From positions 62,001 through 126,000 of the forward strand of contig JAUIRK010000069.1 of NCBI GenBank assembly GCA_030549495.1: a stretch of DNA of 64,000 bases, read 5' to 3'. This document shows positions 46,119 to 59,500 of this stretch, piece after piece. Within the stretch, counting starts at the first letter, position 1. Each line of letters begins with the position of its first letter. Made by a program: the position numbers and the translations under genes. This stretch comes from Nectonema munidae (taxonomy: Eukaryota > Nematomorpha > Nectonematoida > Nectonematidae). Below the pieces are notes generated by a model, which did not search any database, was not told where the DNA came from, and was given only the letters and a program-made list of their open reading frames with translations.

Positions 46119-47760
46119 CACTGCTACACTTACTAAACTGAAACTTCAAACTACAGGCCTATTACTATAATTACGACATTATCAAAAGTGTTTGAAAAAA
46201 TTATGGCAACTCAAATTGATAGCTACTTTATTAATCACAATTTGTATTTTAGGTATCAATTTGGATTTAGGAAAAATTATTCAACAGAGCTCTTTCACTC
46301 GTTTCTGGTGAATAATATTACTGAGAATCTTGAAAATAAGCATGATACTATTGGTGTTTTCTTGGATTTAAAACGATAATTTGACACAATTTGTTTTAAC
46401 AAGCTTTTATATAAACTGAAATCATATGGATTTACTGAATCATCGTTGAAGTTAGTTAATTCTTATCTAATCAATAGAAGGCAATGCGTATGCATAGATT
46501 CTGTTTCTTCAAGCTTTTTAGTATCAAATTGTGGTATCCCTCAAGGTTCTCTCCTTGCTCCTCTATTTTTTAAAATTTATATAAACGATATATATATGAG
46601 TAACATTAATAGTAAATTCTTAATATATGCAGATGACATTACTTTTCTAATTTCTTCGGCCAACACTTCATTTGGTGAAAATTATAAATTTGTTAAAGAA
46701 AACATCAGTCAGATATACCGATGGTGCTATTCTAATGACTTAATAGTAAATAATTCTAAAACTAAAGGAATGATCTTTTCAAATCGTAAATTTAGCTTAA
46801 ATGATGCGACAATGTATTTGGGATTTCAATTTATTGAATCTTTTAGCTTATTAGGTCTTAGATTGGATGATAATTTAAGATGGAATACTCATATAAACTT
46901 TATTTGCAATAAATTGTCTTCAATTACAGGTATACTTAAATGCTTAAAAAATTACTTGAGCAAAAATCTTTTATTGACACTTTACAAAGCTTTATTTCTA
47001 CCACATTAAACATATAACATTTTAATTTGGGGACATGCTAACTTGTACAAGTTATTCTCACTACAAAAGAGAGTCTTGAAAATCATTTTTAATAAACCAA
47101 CTTTATTTCATTCAAATGTGCTCTTTGTAGATAATAAGCTTTTGAAGATAGACGATATTTTTCTGCATAAACTCTATATTTTTTGTTTGAAATTTAAATT
47201 GGGAATTCTCCCCAAAGAATTCTATGAGCTTTTAAATTTTAACCATGAACTTGTACGCCCACATTTAAGGTCGCATTTTAAACTTAGTTTACCTTATTAC
47301 AGGTTAAAATTATCTAAACAAACACTTGTTTATAAATTTTCGACTTTTTATAATAGTCATATTGCTTTTATTAACAGTTTCTGCTCAATTGTTTCGATAA
47401 AAAATGCAGTTATTGATCTTTTGTTGCAAACATATCGTAATATATAAAAGATACAGTTTATTATATGAAGACTACTAAGTCTTTCAATTGTGATTGTTTA
47501 TATATTATTTATTATTATTTTTTTTTTCTTATTCATTTGAGTTATATTTAGTTTAATCACTTATAGTAATTCTCCAAGCGGGTTTCTTTTAAACCTTTTG
47601 AGGTACTTCTTATCACATTTTTCATCATTACTATTGATTGTCATTTTGTTTGTTTGTTTGTATTTGTATACAAATTTATCAAATTTTTACACTTAATATT
47701 TTATATGTTTCATATTTATGTGATATCAATAAATCTTCTTCTTCTTCTTCTTCTTCTTCT
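46119..47760 (+). mobile_element. LINE B inserted into LINE A
   Basis: 5'-truncated LINE that starts inside its polymerase (SNYRPITIITTLSKVFEKIM) and runs through HNLYFRYQFGFRKNYSTELF, VFLDLKR (stop, then FDTI), CGIPQGSLLAPLFFKIYIND, YADD (46628) and the thumb SFSLLGLRLDDNLRWNTHI. A C-terminal domain follows (47043-47447) and the ORF stops at 47447. The 3' end is AATAAATC plus (TTC)n at 47733-47760. Two or three in-frame stops interrupt it. Any target duplication is very short (CTAC at most). Confidence 0.82.
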
Positions 47761-48240
47761 ACTAATGCACGAAAGACCCTTTATTATTCCCATGTATTTT
47801 CACACTTAAGTTATGCAAACCTGTTATGGGGCTCTAACAATCAAACGGATCTGGTTAAACTATCAAAGTTAATGAAAAAATTTCACAAATTCATAAAGGA
47901 AAAAAGTGATCAGGAAATCAAAATTTTAAATATATATCAAATTAACTCAGTTTCATCCCTCATGTTTTATTATAAACAATATGTAAAACGAGGAGAATAT
48001 CACGGTCTTTTTGTTCCAAATAGTTCAGTTCATGATCATCTAACCAGACAACATAGTAAATTGCACATTCCGAGATTTAATGAAAATTCTAATTTCAGAA
48101 ACATTTACTCTCGGACATTGAATCTTGCTAATAAATTGTTAAACAAACTCAATATTTCCAGCAAAAAATTTTTCCGAAAATCCGTGGTAAAACTACTACT
48201 AAAATAACTTCAATACACTTTTCTTCTCTTTTAAATATAT
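47758..48240 (+). pseudogene. LINE A, 3' part
   Basis: The frame resumes with TNARKTLYYSHVFSHLSYAN, then LLWGSNNQTDLVKLSKLMKK, exactly the block expected after the LQTYLPT that ends the first part of LINE A. It continues through the C-terminal domain (HDHLTRQHSKLHIPRF) to a stop at 48207. The A+T-rich 3' end may extend to the (ATT)n tract near 48710. Confidence 0.82.
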
Positions 48241-48838
48241 CCAAATATAAAATTTTATATAATAACAATACATTAAATTAAATATTATTTATCATTTTTA
48301 GGCTGTATATACATATTATATATATATATATATATATATGTAACATATTAAATAATCTCAATATGTAAAAAATATTTTCATTATTGCTGTCTTTTTTTCC
48401 CTCTGTTTTTTTAAAATATGTGTAATATAAACTTTGGAGACCAGTCATCTCGATGGATAGTTTTATCCCTTTGTCTTCTCTCCTCTAAAGTGATCTTCAG
48501 TGAATTGAATTTATATAACATTCAAACTCTCCATTGAATAAATTTTTTCGTCATTCTGGTGATGAAAATTTGCAGTTTTCTAAAGATTTATCATTTTTTT
48601 TCTTTTATTTAAATGAATGTGTGTATAAATTTATGAAGTCCTTTATTCCTCATGTAATTTTGCTCTTGTGTAAATGAATAAATTATTATTATTATTATTA
48701 TTATTATTGTTTTGCTTCAACTCATCTATGATTGATACAATTTCTTCATACGTGCTAAGGGTCTAGGTTTACACACTCAGGTGTATTTTCTAGAAAAGAA
48801 ATATCAACTAATAGATAGCAATCTATAAATATTATGTA
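48241..48838. repeat. Microsatellite-rich spacer: (TA)n and (ATT)n
   Basis: (TA)n at about 48317-48340 and (ATT)n at about 48682-48710, the latter after AATGAATAAATT. The (ATT)n could be the microsatellite tail of a LINE. No gene. Confidence 0.6.
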
Positions 48839-49180
48839 TTATAATATTATTCGTCTTTTAAGATTATGCATCTCTAGTATTATAGTTTGATATTCAAATG
48901 AATTAAGAGAGAGTTCACTATAGCCAAAATGGGCACATAACTCATTTTGAACAAAAAACATAAGTCCTTCATGTGATGAGATTCTTCTTAGAACATTAAA
49001 TGTGCTGGAACCTCTTAATCTTAATAAACTAACTTTTTCGTCATACCATGTTTCTTGCAAGCACATTACCGAAAGAGGTTTATCTACATATTTAGTTAAT
49101 TTATCAATGAAGATTTCAAGTTAATAATTGAATTTACTATGTAAGGTTGGACATTCAAACTTAGATCGAATTAACATATA
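48839..49180 (-). pseudogene. LINE endonuclease fragment
   Basis: Minus-strand frame with PLSVMCLQETWYDEK, where CLQETW is the catalytic-Glu block of APE-type LINE endonucleases, then RRISSHEGLMFFVQNEL (cf. R..S..GGV.IFV). Upstream NIRSKFECPTLHSKFN fits the first block of the domain with one frame change. Only about 110 residues remain. Confidence 0.6.
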
Positions 49181-49473
49181 AAAGCAAAACTCATCTTAAA
49201 TAATCTTTATAATATTGCTACCTATATATATCAATAACCAGTAAAGTAAATTGTTTAAAAACCTGGATCTAGGAATTTACAAGTATCAAGTCATGAATTC
49301 AAATTTGGCTCTTTTATTAGAAATTCAAAGTCTAAAATGTCGAAACAAAATTTGCTTCAAACCTCACATTTATTTGACATCTATGATCTATTTCTTTTCT
49401 GATAAGCGATAATTACGGGATAATATGCAGAAAATAATACAAGAAGTGCAATATAAACTCTATAAATATTTAA

Positions 49474-49565
49474 CCCATAAGATTCAATTAAAAGCAGACA
49501 ATAATTAAATTATAGAATATAACCTAGGACACTTTATATGAAAGAGTATAGCGGTACCCAAAGGG
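49474..49565. mobile_element. Short TTAA-flanked MITE candidate
   Basis: 92 bp between TTAA at 49470-49473 and 49566-49569. The ends are CCCATAAGATTC (left) and CCCTTTGGGTACCG (right, reverse complement), so only the first few bases match. An internal AAAGCAGAC word recalls the other TTAA MITEs. Weak. Confidence 0.4.
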
Positions 49566-49688
49566 TTAAAGTCAATCTTTCATGAAGGTAAACATAACAT
49601 TTACCTTTATCCATAATATCAGAAGACCCACATGACTATTAAAACACAAATTAAATTTATTAATAAAATTTAAATAATTTACCTACAT

Positions 49689-49975
49689 CAGGGGCGGATT
49701 AGGGGAACGCATGTTCTGGTGTTGTAGCTTGTTGTGGGCCTATGTGATTTAAAGAAACTGTTAGCTCATTCATTTATTTAATGTATAAATATTTAATACA
49801 AAAAAGTTACAAATCTACATGAATTTTCACTAAAGTAATTAATTTTGAGTTACAAATGAACGTTTCTAGATTTACTTTTTGCATATATATGCATTTTTTC
49901 AATAACTGGGGTCTATTTTTTCAGTGTGGACGTGGACCTTGGGCTACAGCCCTAGCCTATGTTAATCTGGCCATG
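49689..49975. mobile_element. hAT-type MITE, degraded
   Basis: The left end CAGGGGCGGATTAGGGGAAC and right end (reverse complement) CATGGCCAGATTAACATAGG match imperfectly as inverted termini of the CAGGGGCGG class. No target duplication remains. Confidence 0.5.
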
Positions 49976-50548
49976 AACGTTTTGAACTACTTACAAGTTT
50001 TATTTTCAAAAATATGAAATAAAATGTATAAAATCAGTTGTTTAATTTTGAATTCTATAATTAAATGTTTGATGCTTAAAATTTTAAATTTGTGTATTCT
50101 ATTACGTTAAACAGTTCAAAAGTAGAACGTTTTTAAGTTTGGAATAATTTCTGTCAGTGTAAAAAATGTATTTTGCTTTCAAAAATATTGCCAGTGTCCG
50201 TAATTAGATTCTGGCAACCGGGCTTTTAAGTAGATATTTCTTAAATTGTAAAAGATGAAAAAATATGGAAACAAAAATAAACATATATTCATATATAACA
50301 TAGATGTATAACCGTATTTAAAATAAATATAAACATATATAAAAAACTATTCATTTTAACTAAATTATCTTTTTGCATATTATTAAATGCAAGTGGCATT
50401 CATAAAAAAAGTCATTTTTAAAAGAGGAGTTGTCACTTAAAAATTTATTTATCATTAAATTTATTATTTTTTTTATTTTGAGTATAGTTCAACTCTATTT
50501 TTTCTAATTTAACTCGTGTAGTCATTACTAAAATTTTAATATACTCAA
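49976..50548. other. Region upstream of the V-ATPase subunit c start
   Basis: A+T-rich, non-coding. The promoter and 5' untranslated exon of the V-ATPase gene may lie here, but no motif is decisive. Confidence 0.35.
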
Positions 50549-53500
50549 ATGACTGAATCATCTCCAGCGTATGGGTATTTTTTTGGTTCAATGGGTGCTA
50601 CAGCGGCGATTGTATTTAGTGGTAAATTTTTATTACTTTTTTCCTATTATATTCATTTTCTATAATTACTTTATTCATAGGCTAATTGTCTATCTTTTTT
50701 ATTAATTCTAAAACATCTCAAGATTTTACTACTTGAAAATCTATCCAGTTTAGTTGATATGAAATTTTATTTTGCCCTAAAATTGGTTCGATTTTATCTA
50801 GGTTTATTGGAACAAGAAAATACTTCGATAAAATATTGACCTGCGATAGCTTTTTAGCCCTGAATGTTAAGAATAAAAGCAGTTGTATTTTTTTAATCCA
50901 AATCTAAGAATAAACTATGATTTTCATAAAATTTATTTCATAATCATCACTGATTTATTCATTTTTAAATGTTTATTATTTTGAATTTTATCTCTATTTT
51001 TCCAACAAATATTTTCCTATATTTAGGCTGACCATAGGTACAGTTTTACTCGCAACAGTCCCCTTTTTATCATGTATTTTGAACGTCTGTCTTTTTTTAA
51101 ATGTTCTATTTTTATTATTATAAATAAAAATTGTAGAGTTTCTGTATCTGATAGATTGAAATAAGTACAGTAAATGCTTGAAATTGCTCAAAATTTTGCT
51201 TTTTTAATTGGCTAAACAAAAATTCTTCCCTACTGTTCTCGATAATAACTATATAATCAAAAATTAACTTCCCAATGTTTTGTGTTCTTAAGTATTCTGT
51301 TAGACGTCAATAAAAATGTCAAAATGAAGTGGACTCAAATCTCACTCTTGGTATAAACTGTTGACCAACTTTAATTTTAAATTCTTTTGAGAGCATCCTT
51401 TTAATTGTTCTCAAGATTTTTATCATAATTGTTTCCAATTTTTCTGTCATATTTCTTTTCCTCATGCAACAGTGACCAGCTCTCTGGTGATGCGATCATA
51501 AGCGTTTTTGAAATCAATAAAACAGCAAAACACAGTAAAATGGCTTTCTATTCCTTTCTCTATCAATTATCCCAAAATAAAAATAGCATCTACTCTACTT
51601 TTATTTGGAATAAAGCCGAACTTTTTTTGGGTCAATTTTCATGATCTTTTTTTGACAATAAAGAATAATATAATACCAATATTTTTTCCTACAATTTTAA
51701 CCATTTTCAGTTTGTTACATTTATAATTAGAATACTCTAATGTATTTCTTTTCGAAAACAGGTAAAATTAATGTTTTATTTCAATTTATTGGAATTGCCA
51801 CCGCCTTCTATAAATTTGTCATCAACTTCAAACAAAAGCTCTTGCGTTCTTTTACCTCTAGCGAAAGGAATTTTCTTTTTAGCTTATTTCATTGTTTTCT
51901 TTGTATAACTCTGGCAAAGTTTTTTGCTACTTTTTTGCTCTATTTCTTCTTTCAATCAAAACATTTGTTTTTTTTAATCTTTTTCTCTTGACATGTTTTC
52001 ATGAGCTTTTTGTAATTTAATTTCTAAATCAGACTTCCACCTTTTATATCTTTCTATCTTTTTTACCTTACGTTTCTTATTATCCTCACCCACATATCGA
52101 GTATCACAATTATATAGTGGTTAACAATATCGCTATCAGGAATGACCCCAACCTTTTAGGACCTTTGTGTTTTCTTGACTTATATTAAGATGCAGTCAAA
52201 TTGACTGTTCTTTCTTTGACTGCCATATGTGATTATATGCTCCCTCTTTTTCTGTATCTATTTGAAAATATGAGATTCCCTATCTGATATCTTTTCTCCT
52301 TGTTTATTTTTCTTTTCCCATTGCTGTGTCGTCCATGTACTCCATTATATGCCTCAGCTATCCCATCGACATGTCTATTCAAACCCTCTACTACTATTAG
52401 ATCATTTTCTGACACTTTTCCAACCATATCTTCAAAATCATATATAAACACTTTTTTATTTTCTTTACATCCGATTTGAGGTCCATAAGTTGATGTTATA
52501 TTATGAATACCCTTTGATTTCCTTTTAGTTTTATTGCCATCAATCTGTCAACAACTCTCTAGATATCTATCACATTATTTTTCCGCTTTTGCGTTATAAT
52601 ACTACCAACTCTGTTTTTTGCTGTAGAAGCTTTTCTAATCTTACCCTATTCCTCTTGCTTTTCAGTGTGCTAAAAAGCCTTTCGCTCCCAATAATTTTCA
52701 ATTTTCTGAATTGTATATCTTTTTTTATAGTATTTATTAGACTTCTTTGTCTTCTGAGTTGATTTTCGATATTACTTTTCTTCTTTCAAGGTTAGGCCTT
52801 AGAATGAATATTTAAAATCTATTTTTCTCATTAACGTTCATTTCTTTGACACCATGATTCAATTTTGAGCTATATTTGACCAGAGACAGTATTGTAGTCA
52901 GTCATTTGAATAAGAGCCCATGCATTTTTGAGTGATGCAAATATTTTTTATAGCACATATAAGAACTCTATAGTTTAAAGCTTTAAATGTTTCTCCCTAT
53001 TAAAATTTTTGGCGTAGCGGTCCAACTATAATTTTTTAATAGCTCGGGGTCTCATTTAAAAAATAAATCAAATATAAACTACTATACTAAAAAATCGACA
53101 CCATTGTTTATTCAAAAATTGTCTGAATAATCCAAATCTCAATGGGATGGATGGCATCTGCTTTGTCTAAATTTGGCTCTGTTTTGGCCAATGCAACTTC
53201 CAGTCTGTTTAGGGATTTGGTTTCAATGGCAAGTAGCATGGAAACGCTTGTTTACACTCATATGTAGTAGAAAAATCGAATTAGAGCTTTCTGAGCAATC
53301 TTTGCAAGCATAGAACTCTTCCATTTCAATCGAAAAATCGCTATGAGATATTTCAGAAGAACAAGCTTTGCACCTCGTCAATTGTTACCCAAATCAATAA
53401 ACTGTTCTTTGATGAAGAAGTCTTCTGAGCCCAGATTACTAATCGAGATTATAAACGGGTTTTTGATAAATTGGAAGTATTTTTCTAATTTTTGTAGATT

Positions 53501-56500
53501 ATGAAAATAAAGGGAAATTTCTTGGCATGCTACACTGTATATTATGACCTCCAGGACATTTTTATTAATAAAAAAAATCGAGCAAAATTTTTCTTGTCAA
53601 AGAATGCAATTATTCCAGCTTCATTTCAAGCTGTCATTTTTTTTTTATTACAATGTAGTACTCTGATCACTTTTCCTTGCAGCGCAAGGCTAAAGGAATT
53701 CATATATCCAAATATGTTCTCTAAAAATGATAGAAATATACGAAAACGGGCATCAGAAATTTCTACATGCATGGCTAGTTTGCCTTCCAGAAATTGGTGG
53801 ATTTCTTTTCCTAGTATCGCTTAGAAAATTTTCGTTTGGAAAGCCACCTCACGTTTGAGGGCAGCAAGAGTTTTTCAAATTGAAAACAAACCAGATTTGA
53901 CCCATTTGCTTTAATAAAGAAATACACTGTTTTAATGACTTCATCGAAAACATTTTTCAACTTATCGGATATGGTTTTATGGCTCGGCGCACTGAGTACC
54001 AATTAAATTTGGAGATTTTTGCTTCTCGAGATTTCGACTTAATGCCATGTGCTGTAAAAAAAATTTTACTTTTACAAATGTTTCTTTTGCAGTTGTTACA
54101 CTGCTGAGATTCGCAAAATAAAAATTGTCTACCAGGTTTTTCTCATACATATTGTACGTAAGCACAAGGCTGAGATAGGTTTGCAGCCATATTTAGTTTG
54201 CACTAACCATATTATATCAAAGTAATAAGGCTTATCTATAGGAAACACCCTATAAGAATTACCTGCTCTACATATTTTACGCCCCTTAGTGCTACATATC
54301 TCATTTTTAAACTCTGGGCTAATCTTCCCCCATGGGTTAAAGTATCTCTGAATTACGGTACTGAAACAAGTATGTAAAAATACCAACATATTCTATGTTT
54401 ACAATTTATATGCTATCAATCACACCTATACTGCCTATATAGAGAAGAATGCAAGTGTGAAAAATAGGCATCATTCTGATTTATTATGGCAAACTGTAAC
54501 CACTAGTAGGACACTTGTAAATCTTCCGAGCCATCAATCAACTATAAATATATTTTTTAAAAGGCAGATTAGTTAAGGTCGCACTCTTTTCTGCAGATGA
54601 CCAATTAAAATAATTGAAAACATAGAGTTCCGACACCCGGTTCAAAGGTAAACGGAAAAGGATGAGATACGGAGAAGAATGAGACATTTTCTTTTCTTGT
54701 GATCGTGCCGCTTTCATACACATCAATTTGATTCTTGTTACACGTTAGTATAATTTTCCTCATTACTTCTCTCTCGTGTAGAGCTTTCCAGCATATATCA
54801 TCATAAGTGTGCACATTCTCAAACTTATTCTGAAAGTGAAAATAACTTATTCTGAGAGACTATACATCTTATAATTCAATTTTCTACGTGTTGAAGTCAC
54901 AACTCTACCTATTATTTGGTCGAGAAGGGGGGGCTATTTTAAAAATTTAATGAAAAAAGCATTCAAAAGTGTCGCTACTATTTATTATTTATATACTTAG
55001 TATCAAAATATGAAGTTTAAAAACATTTATGCTTGTTTTAAAATCAAAAACATGTTAAATATCAACTGTAAAACAAAAACTTCCCTGAAAAATTTTATTT
55101 CCACTTTATTATTATATTTATTTCTTAAAATGGTCTGTAGTTCATTAGAAAATTTATATTCAAAATATGATAAACGAGTAAATTAGAAAATATTTATTTA
55201 TACACAAGCAAACAGAAAATATGTAATAAAATGACAAAAAATATCTATATACAACGAAAAAATTAATTTAAAATAGACTCAATGCTAAAACTTTGATTTT
55301 GATTTAGAATCGAATAATCTATATTAAATGCATCTTGAATATTTTCTAAAATAATGTTTTGTGGACAAGAAACATAATGAGAAATTCTACACAAAAACAT
55401 GTATAAATTTCTATTGTTTTGATACTCTTGATAAATATCATTTAATATATTTTCTTCTTTCTTTTTTTTCGTCCACCGTTCCAGTTATAGCTGGTGTTCA
55501 ACTCCTCAATCTCATCCATATCCTTGAAAATCTTTTCTTCACACTTTATGAAAAAGGAAATTACTTCCCACACGTTCGGTTTCTCATATGGAAGACTGAA
55601 CTTCATACTAAAAAGAGAAACATTCTATAAAACATTCATATTTACTGAAATTACCTATTGTGAAAACCCTCACAGTGATTGTTTGTTCTAATGCTTCTTT
55701 TGTGGACATTCCATGTATAAATATCATTATTTTCAAACCAAGTCGTTTCAAAATAGTTGAAGAAATTATTAATTTGAAATAAGGCCATTATTCTCTTTAG
55801 TTTTCCGTATGCTGAGCTGACCTATACAAAATAAAAAAGTATTAATTATGAATTTAAAGAGATTTATTTTACCTCAGAAGGATGGAGAAAAGCTAAAGCA
55901 AGCAAAAATCTTATGCATGGACTTTTTGAGTAAAGAGTAGCATAGCCAAGAGAAGAAATTTTTCTATAAACACTTTGACAAAAGTGAAAATAGCAACCAG
56001 TGAACTTTGCTAATGGAAATGCCTGAAGTTTATATTTTCATAAATAATAACTATTAAAATAAAAACAACTACTTTTTTATTAGCTGAAATAATTGAAGCT
56101 TCACAATCATTTGTAATGGTTTTAACTTTACTTATATCTATGTTTAGCTTTAAGGCTTCATAGATTTCTTATATACATATTTAAAAGGCCCAACGCTACA
56201 CAAACATATCACCCCAATCAGTAATTCCTAACCGGATAAGCACTGAAAATAAAGGGTGCCATAAACTGAATATAAATAACTGTTTTGAATGTGGTCAAAA
56301 ATCAATACGTTCATAGAAATTGTTTTAAATTATTTCATATCAATTAAATTTTGTAATAAATGTAAAAATATCACTAATTTAAAAAATGTGAGTAAAACCT
56401 CTAAAAACACCTAAAAAAGTTTAACAATGAAAAAATAAAATAGAGTAAGAGTAAAGAGCAAGTTTTTTATATTCAACTATATTTATCTCGAATCAAATTT

Positions 56501-59500
56501 TTATTTCTATTAAAGGACCTAATGTTCCTACCAAATTTACGCGTTGAATTAAATTAGTTACCTATTTGATATCAACTCTTTATCATGTATGTAAGATATT
56601 TTTTCCAGTTCAAAAATGTATAATAAATCGAAAAATTGTAGTTGTAATGTAACTATAATATAGCGAAAAACTAATTACATAATTGTAACTTAAGCATTTT
56701 TTTAAAACGTAATTGTGATTGAAAATTGCGAGTTGGACTTCGAACACAAGGTCTCGGTTGGAATGCTGTCCTACTCATTTACTCATATTTCGAAATATGA
56801 GGTCTTTGCAAAACTTCAAAAATCATTATAATATACGAAATTCAAAATTTTTTTAATATCTTAGAAATTCATATAAATTGAATACCTGGACATGAAGGTC
56901 GTGTACATTGATAGTGAACTGTAGTTATAAATTCCTTTTTTTTGTAATATTGAAAACCTTGGAAAAACATTTTTGGAAAATAATGTTAACCGAAAACAAG
57001 AAGTTATTCTTAAGAAGCGATATGCTAAACCAACTAATGGCTAAGAAAAGAGATGAGAAGCAGCAGAACTAGAAACTGATGGTGTATGGTCATCTCATCA
57101 CTTATTAGAAATGGTATTTCATGCATGTGTTGTCTGTAGTCAAGAATAGTAAAACGTTGCTGGTGAAAGTAATGAGGAAAATAGTAATTCATAAGAGAGT
57201 TACTAACATGTGTTTTTAAAGGCGGTATAATCAAAGTACTTCAAATTGTCTCATTCTTCTCCATATCTCACTCTTCTCCTAGAACCGGTTCAAAATCTTT
57301 TTCCCCTTCCCTTAATTATTTTCTGATTATAGGTAATTAACTCAATATCATATACAATTTCAAAATAAAATAATTTTTTCATTCCTTAAAACAGATGTTA
57401 ATTTTTTTCTAATAAACTAAGACAAGTTTTTCTGTATTTCTTAACCAAACTGTCCAATATATCAGTAGCAATACTTTTTAAAGTTCTGAACTTAAAACTA
57501 GTTTTCACATCTTTAAATAAACAACAAGTATATCCAAGATTCACAGTTTTATCAAAAGAGAGCAAGAAATCATTTTCGATGAAAGTTACTAAAGCAATCA
57601 TCCACATGCAAAGCAACATCACATTTCGAAGAATAAAAACAGGTTTGAGATTTGCATAATCGATATCTCGTTCATTTTTCTTTTCTTTGCAAAGTTAGTC
57701 CAACGTTATCATATCTTGCTTCTGAAGACATTCTTTTAGGCGCAGCTTTTCCGCCCAATATTCTTGTACTTTTTTCTTGAGCATACTTTTGTAAGTTTTC
57801 CATTACAAGTTCTCTTATGAATTGACGAATTTTTTACTTTTCCTACTTGGTTTTTTGAATAATATAAGAGCGTTGCATAAAGATGTTTGTAACATAAACG
57901 TCACGAGTCTAAAATACCATTTTTAGACTTCATCACAGGTCTATATATTGAAATTAAATAATTGATAGAGTCAGTGCAGCACGTGTTTAGGTTATATGAA
58001 TGCACTGAATTTGTTATCATTGTATATTTCCATTTTTTTCTGGAAGAAACGCACCAACTTTTTGCATCATTATCTTTCCATGAAACTATACTCATTTTTG
58101 AATTAACTTCGACTTTCACATCATATGCTTCCCCTCTCAACTAATTCCCCCCCCCCCCCCCCCCCCCCCCCCAAATTTACATCTTTTCAACCCATCCCTT
58201 CTTATCACTCCTGTAAATAAAATTTGTCACTTGGTTAATTCTCTTATAAACTTAATAGTTGTACAATAATTGTCGGTAGATAAGTGTTTGTGCTTGCAAT
58301 TTTCATCTAAAAGGCCTAGCGTCGACTCGAAACTCTTTAGAATATGAAGCTTGAAGTCCATTTTTACGTTGATAGACTTCAAATACTTTAAAATAACTAG
58401 AATCTGTGTTTTAAACAAAAAACTTTATAGCCGTATCTAGTCCGCTTATTTCTCATTGCTTGTTTAATGCCACTCCCATAACCACCATAATAAGGGAGCA
58501 TGCTTTCATCTATGTCAAAATTATCAAATGGTGGACAATACTTTTTAAAAAGCGTTTTCAAGTGCTCTTCATCTCATTCAAATTTGTTCGATTATAAAAA
58601 TGGGCATATTTTAGAATTTCTGTAAATCATCTATTCCTAGACATAGCGCTACAAACTGCTTGATTATGTGTATCACTGCTACCTTCCCAATGCATGAACT
58701 TTTTACGGCACTTCACATACCCACTCAAAATTATAATAGAAAAAAAATTTTAATTAATTTATATCAATGTGGAAATTTGAGTTTCACAATGTTCAATTAT
58801 TTTTGACTGATATTTGATTATCAAAAAAATAAATTAAACACTTGTGATGCTGACTCGAATGAATAGTTTCAATGTGAAGGACATTACTTAGCATTTTTAT
58901 ATGCCTGAAGTAGCTTCAAATTCAAAATTTCACCTTTGCTCCACACCTCTGTAGATTAATCATAGAGCGAATCATGTATATCATTCTTTTGCACAAAACA
59001 ATTTCGCTGTCACTTCCAAGCATACATCGATTGAAATTAGAAATCTCATTTTGTTGATCATATGGAGTTCTTTTAAAACTCAAAGAGTCTCTCGTTGACG
59101 CATTAAAGGAATTTTAAGCCCAAGCTTCAATAATGGTAATTAGCATTTTTTGAGGTTCTCTGATGGTGAGCCCTTACAAGTGGATTCTAGGAGTTCTTTA
59201 AAATTCTTTATGTGATAAAGAGGTTGACTCTCCATAGTAAGGCGGAATGGAGAATAATTTCCACTTTTCTGGGTCAAATCTTGTACTTCTTGACCAACAT
59301 ATAGAAGCTGAGGGTCTAAAAGAGAACTTACAAAATAGTTTTCCATAATAATGACGTATATCTTTTTGTGCAAGTAATAAGTGTTTGAAGCTTCGATTGA
59401 AACTCGTTTAGGGAAATCAGTATTAACAAAAAGTAAATCTATAAAATCAGGCCTGCAAGGCAATAAAAAGGTAAAAATAGTTAAACTCAATTCAAAGACT

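Noticed and set aside
47733-47760. (TTC)n coding for a Ser tract joined to the following frame
   Set aside because: The tract is the 3' tail of LINE B; the frame after it belongs to LINE A.
55361-55691. Plus-strand frames over the MULE exons
   Set aside because: They are antisense to the motif-bearing spliced frame and have no motif of their own.
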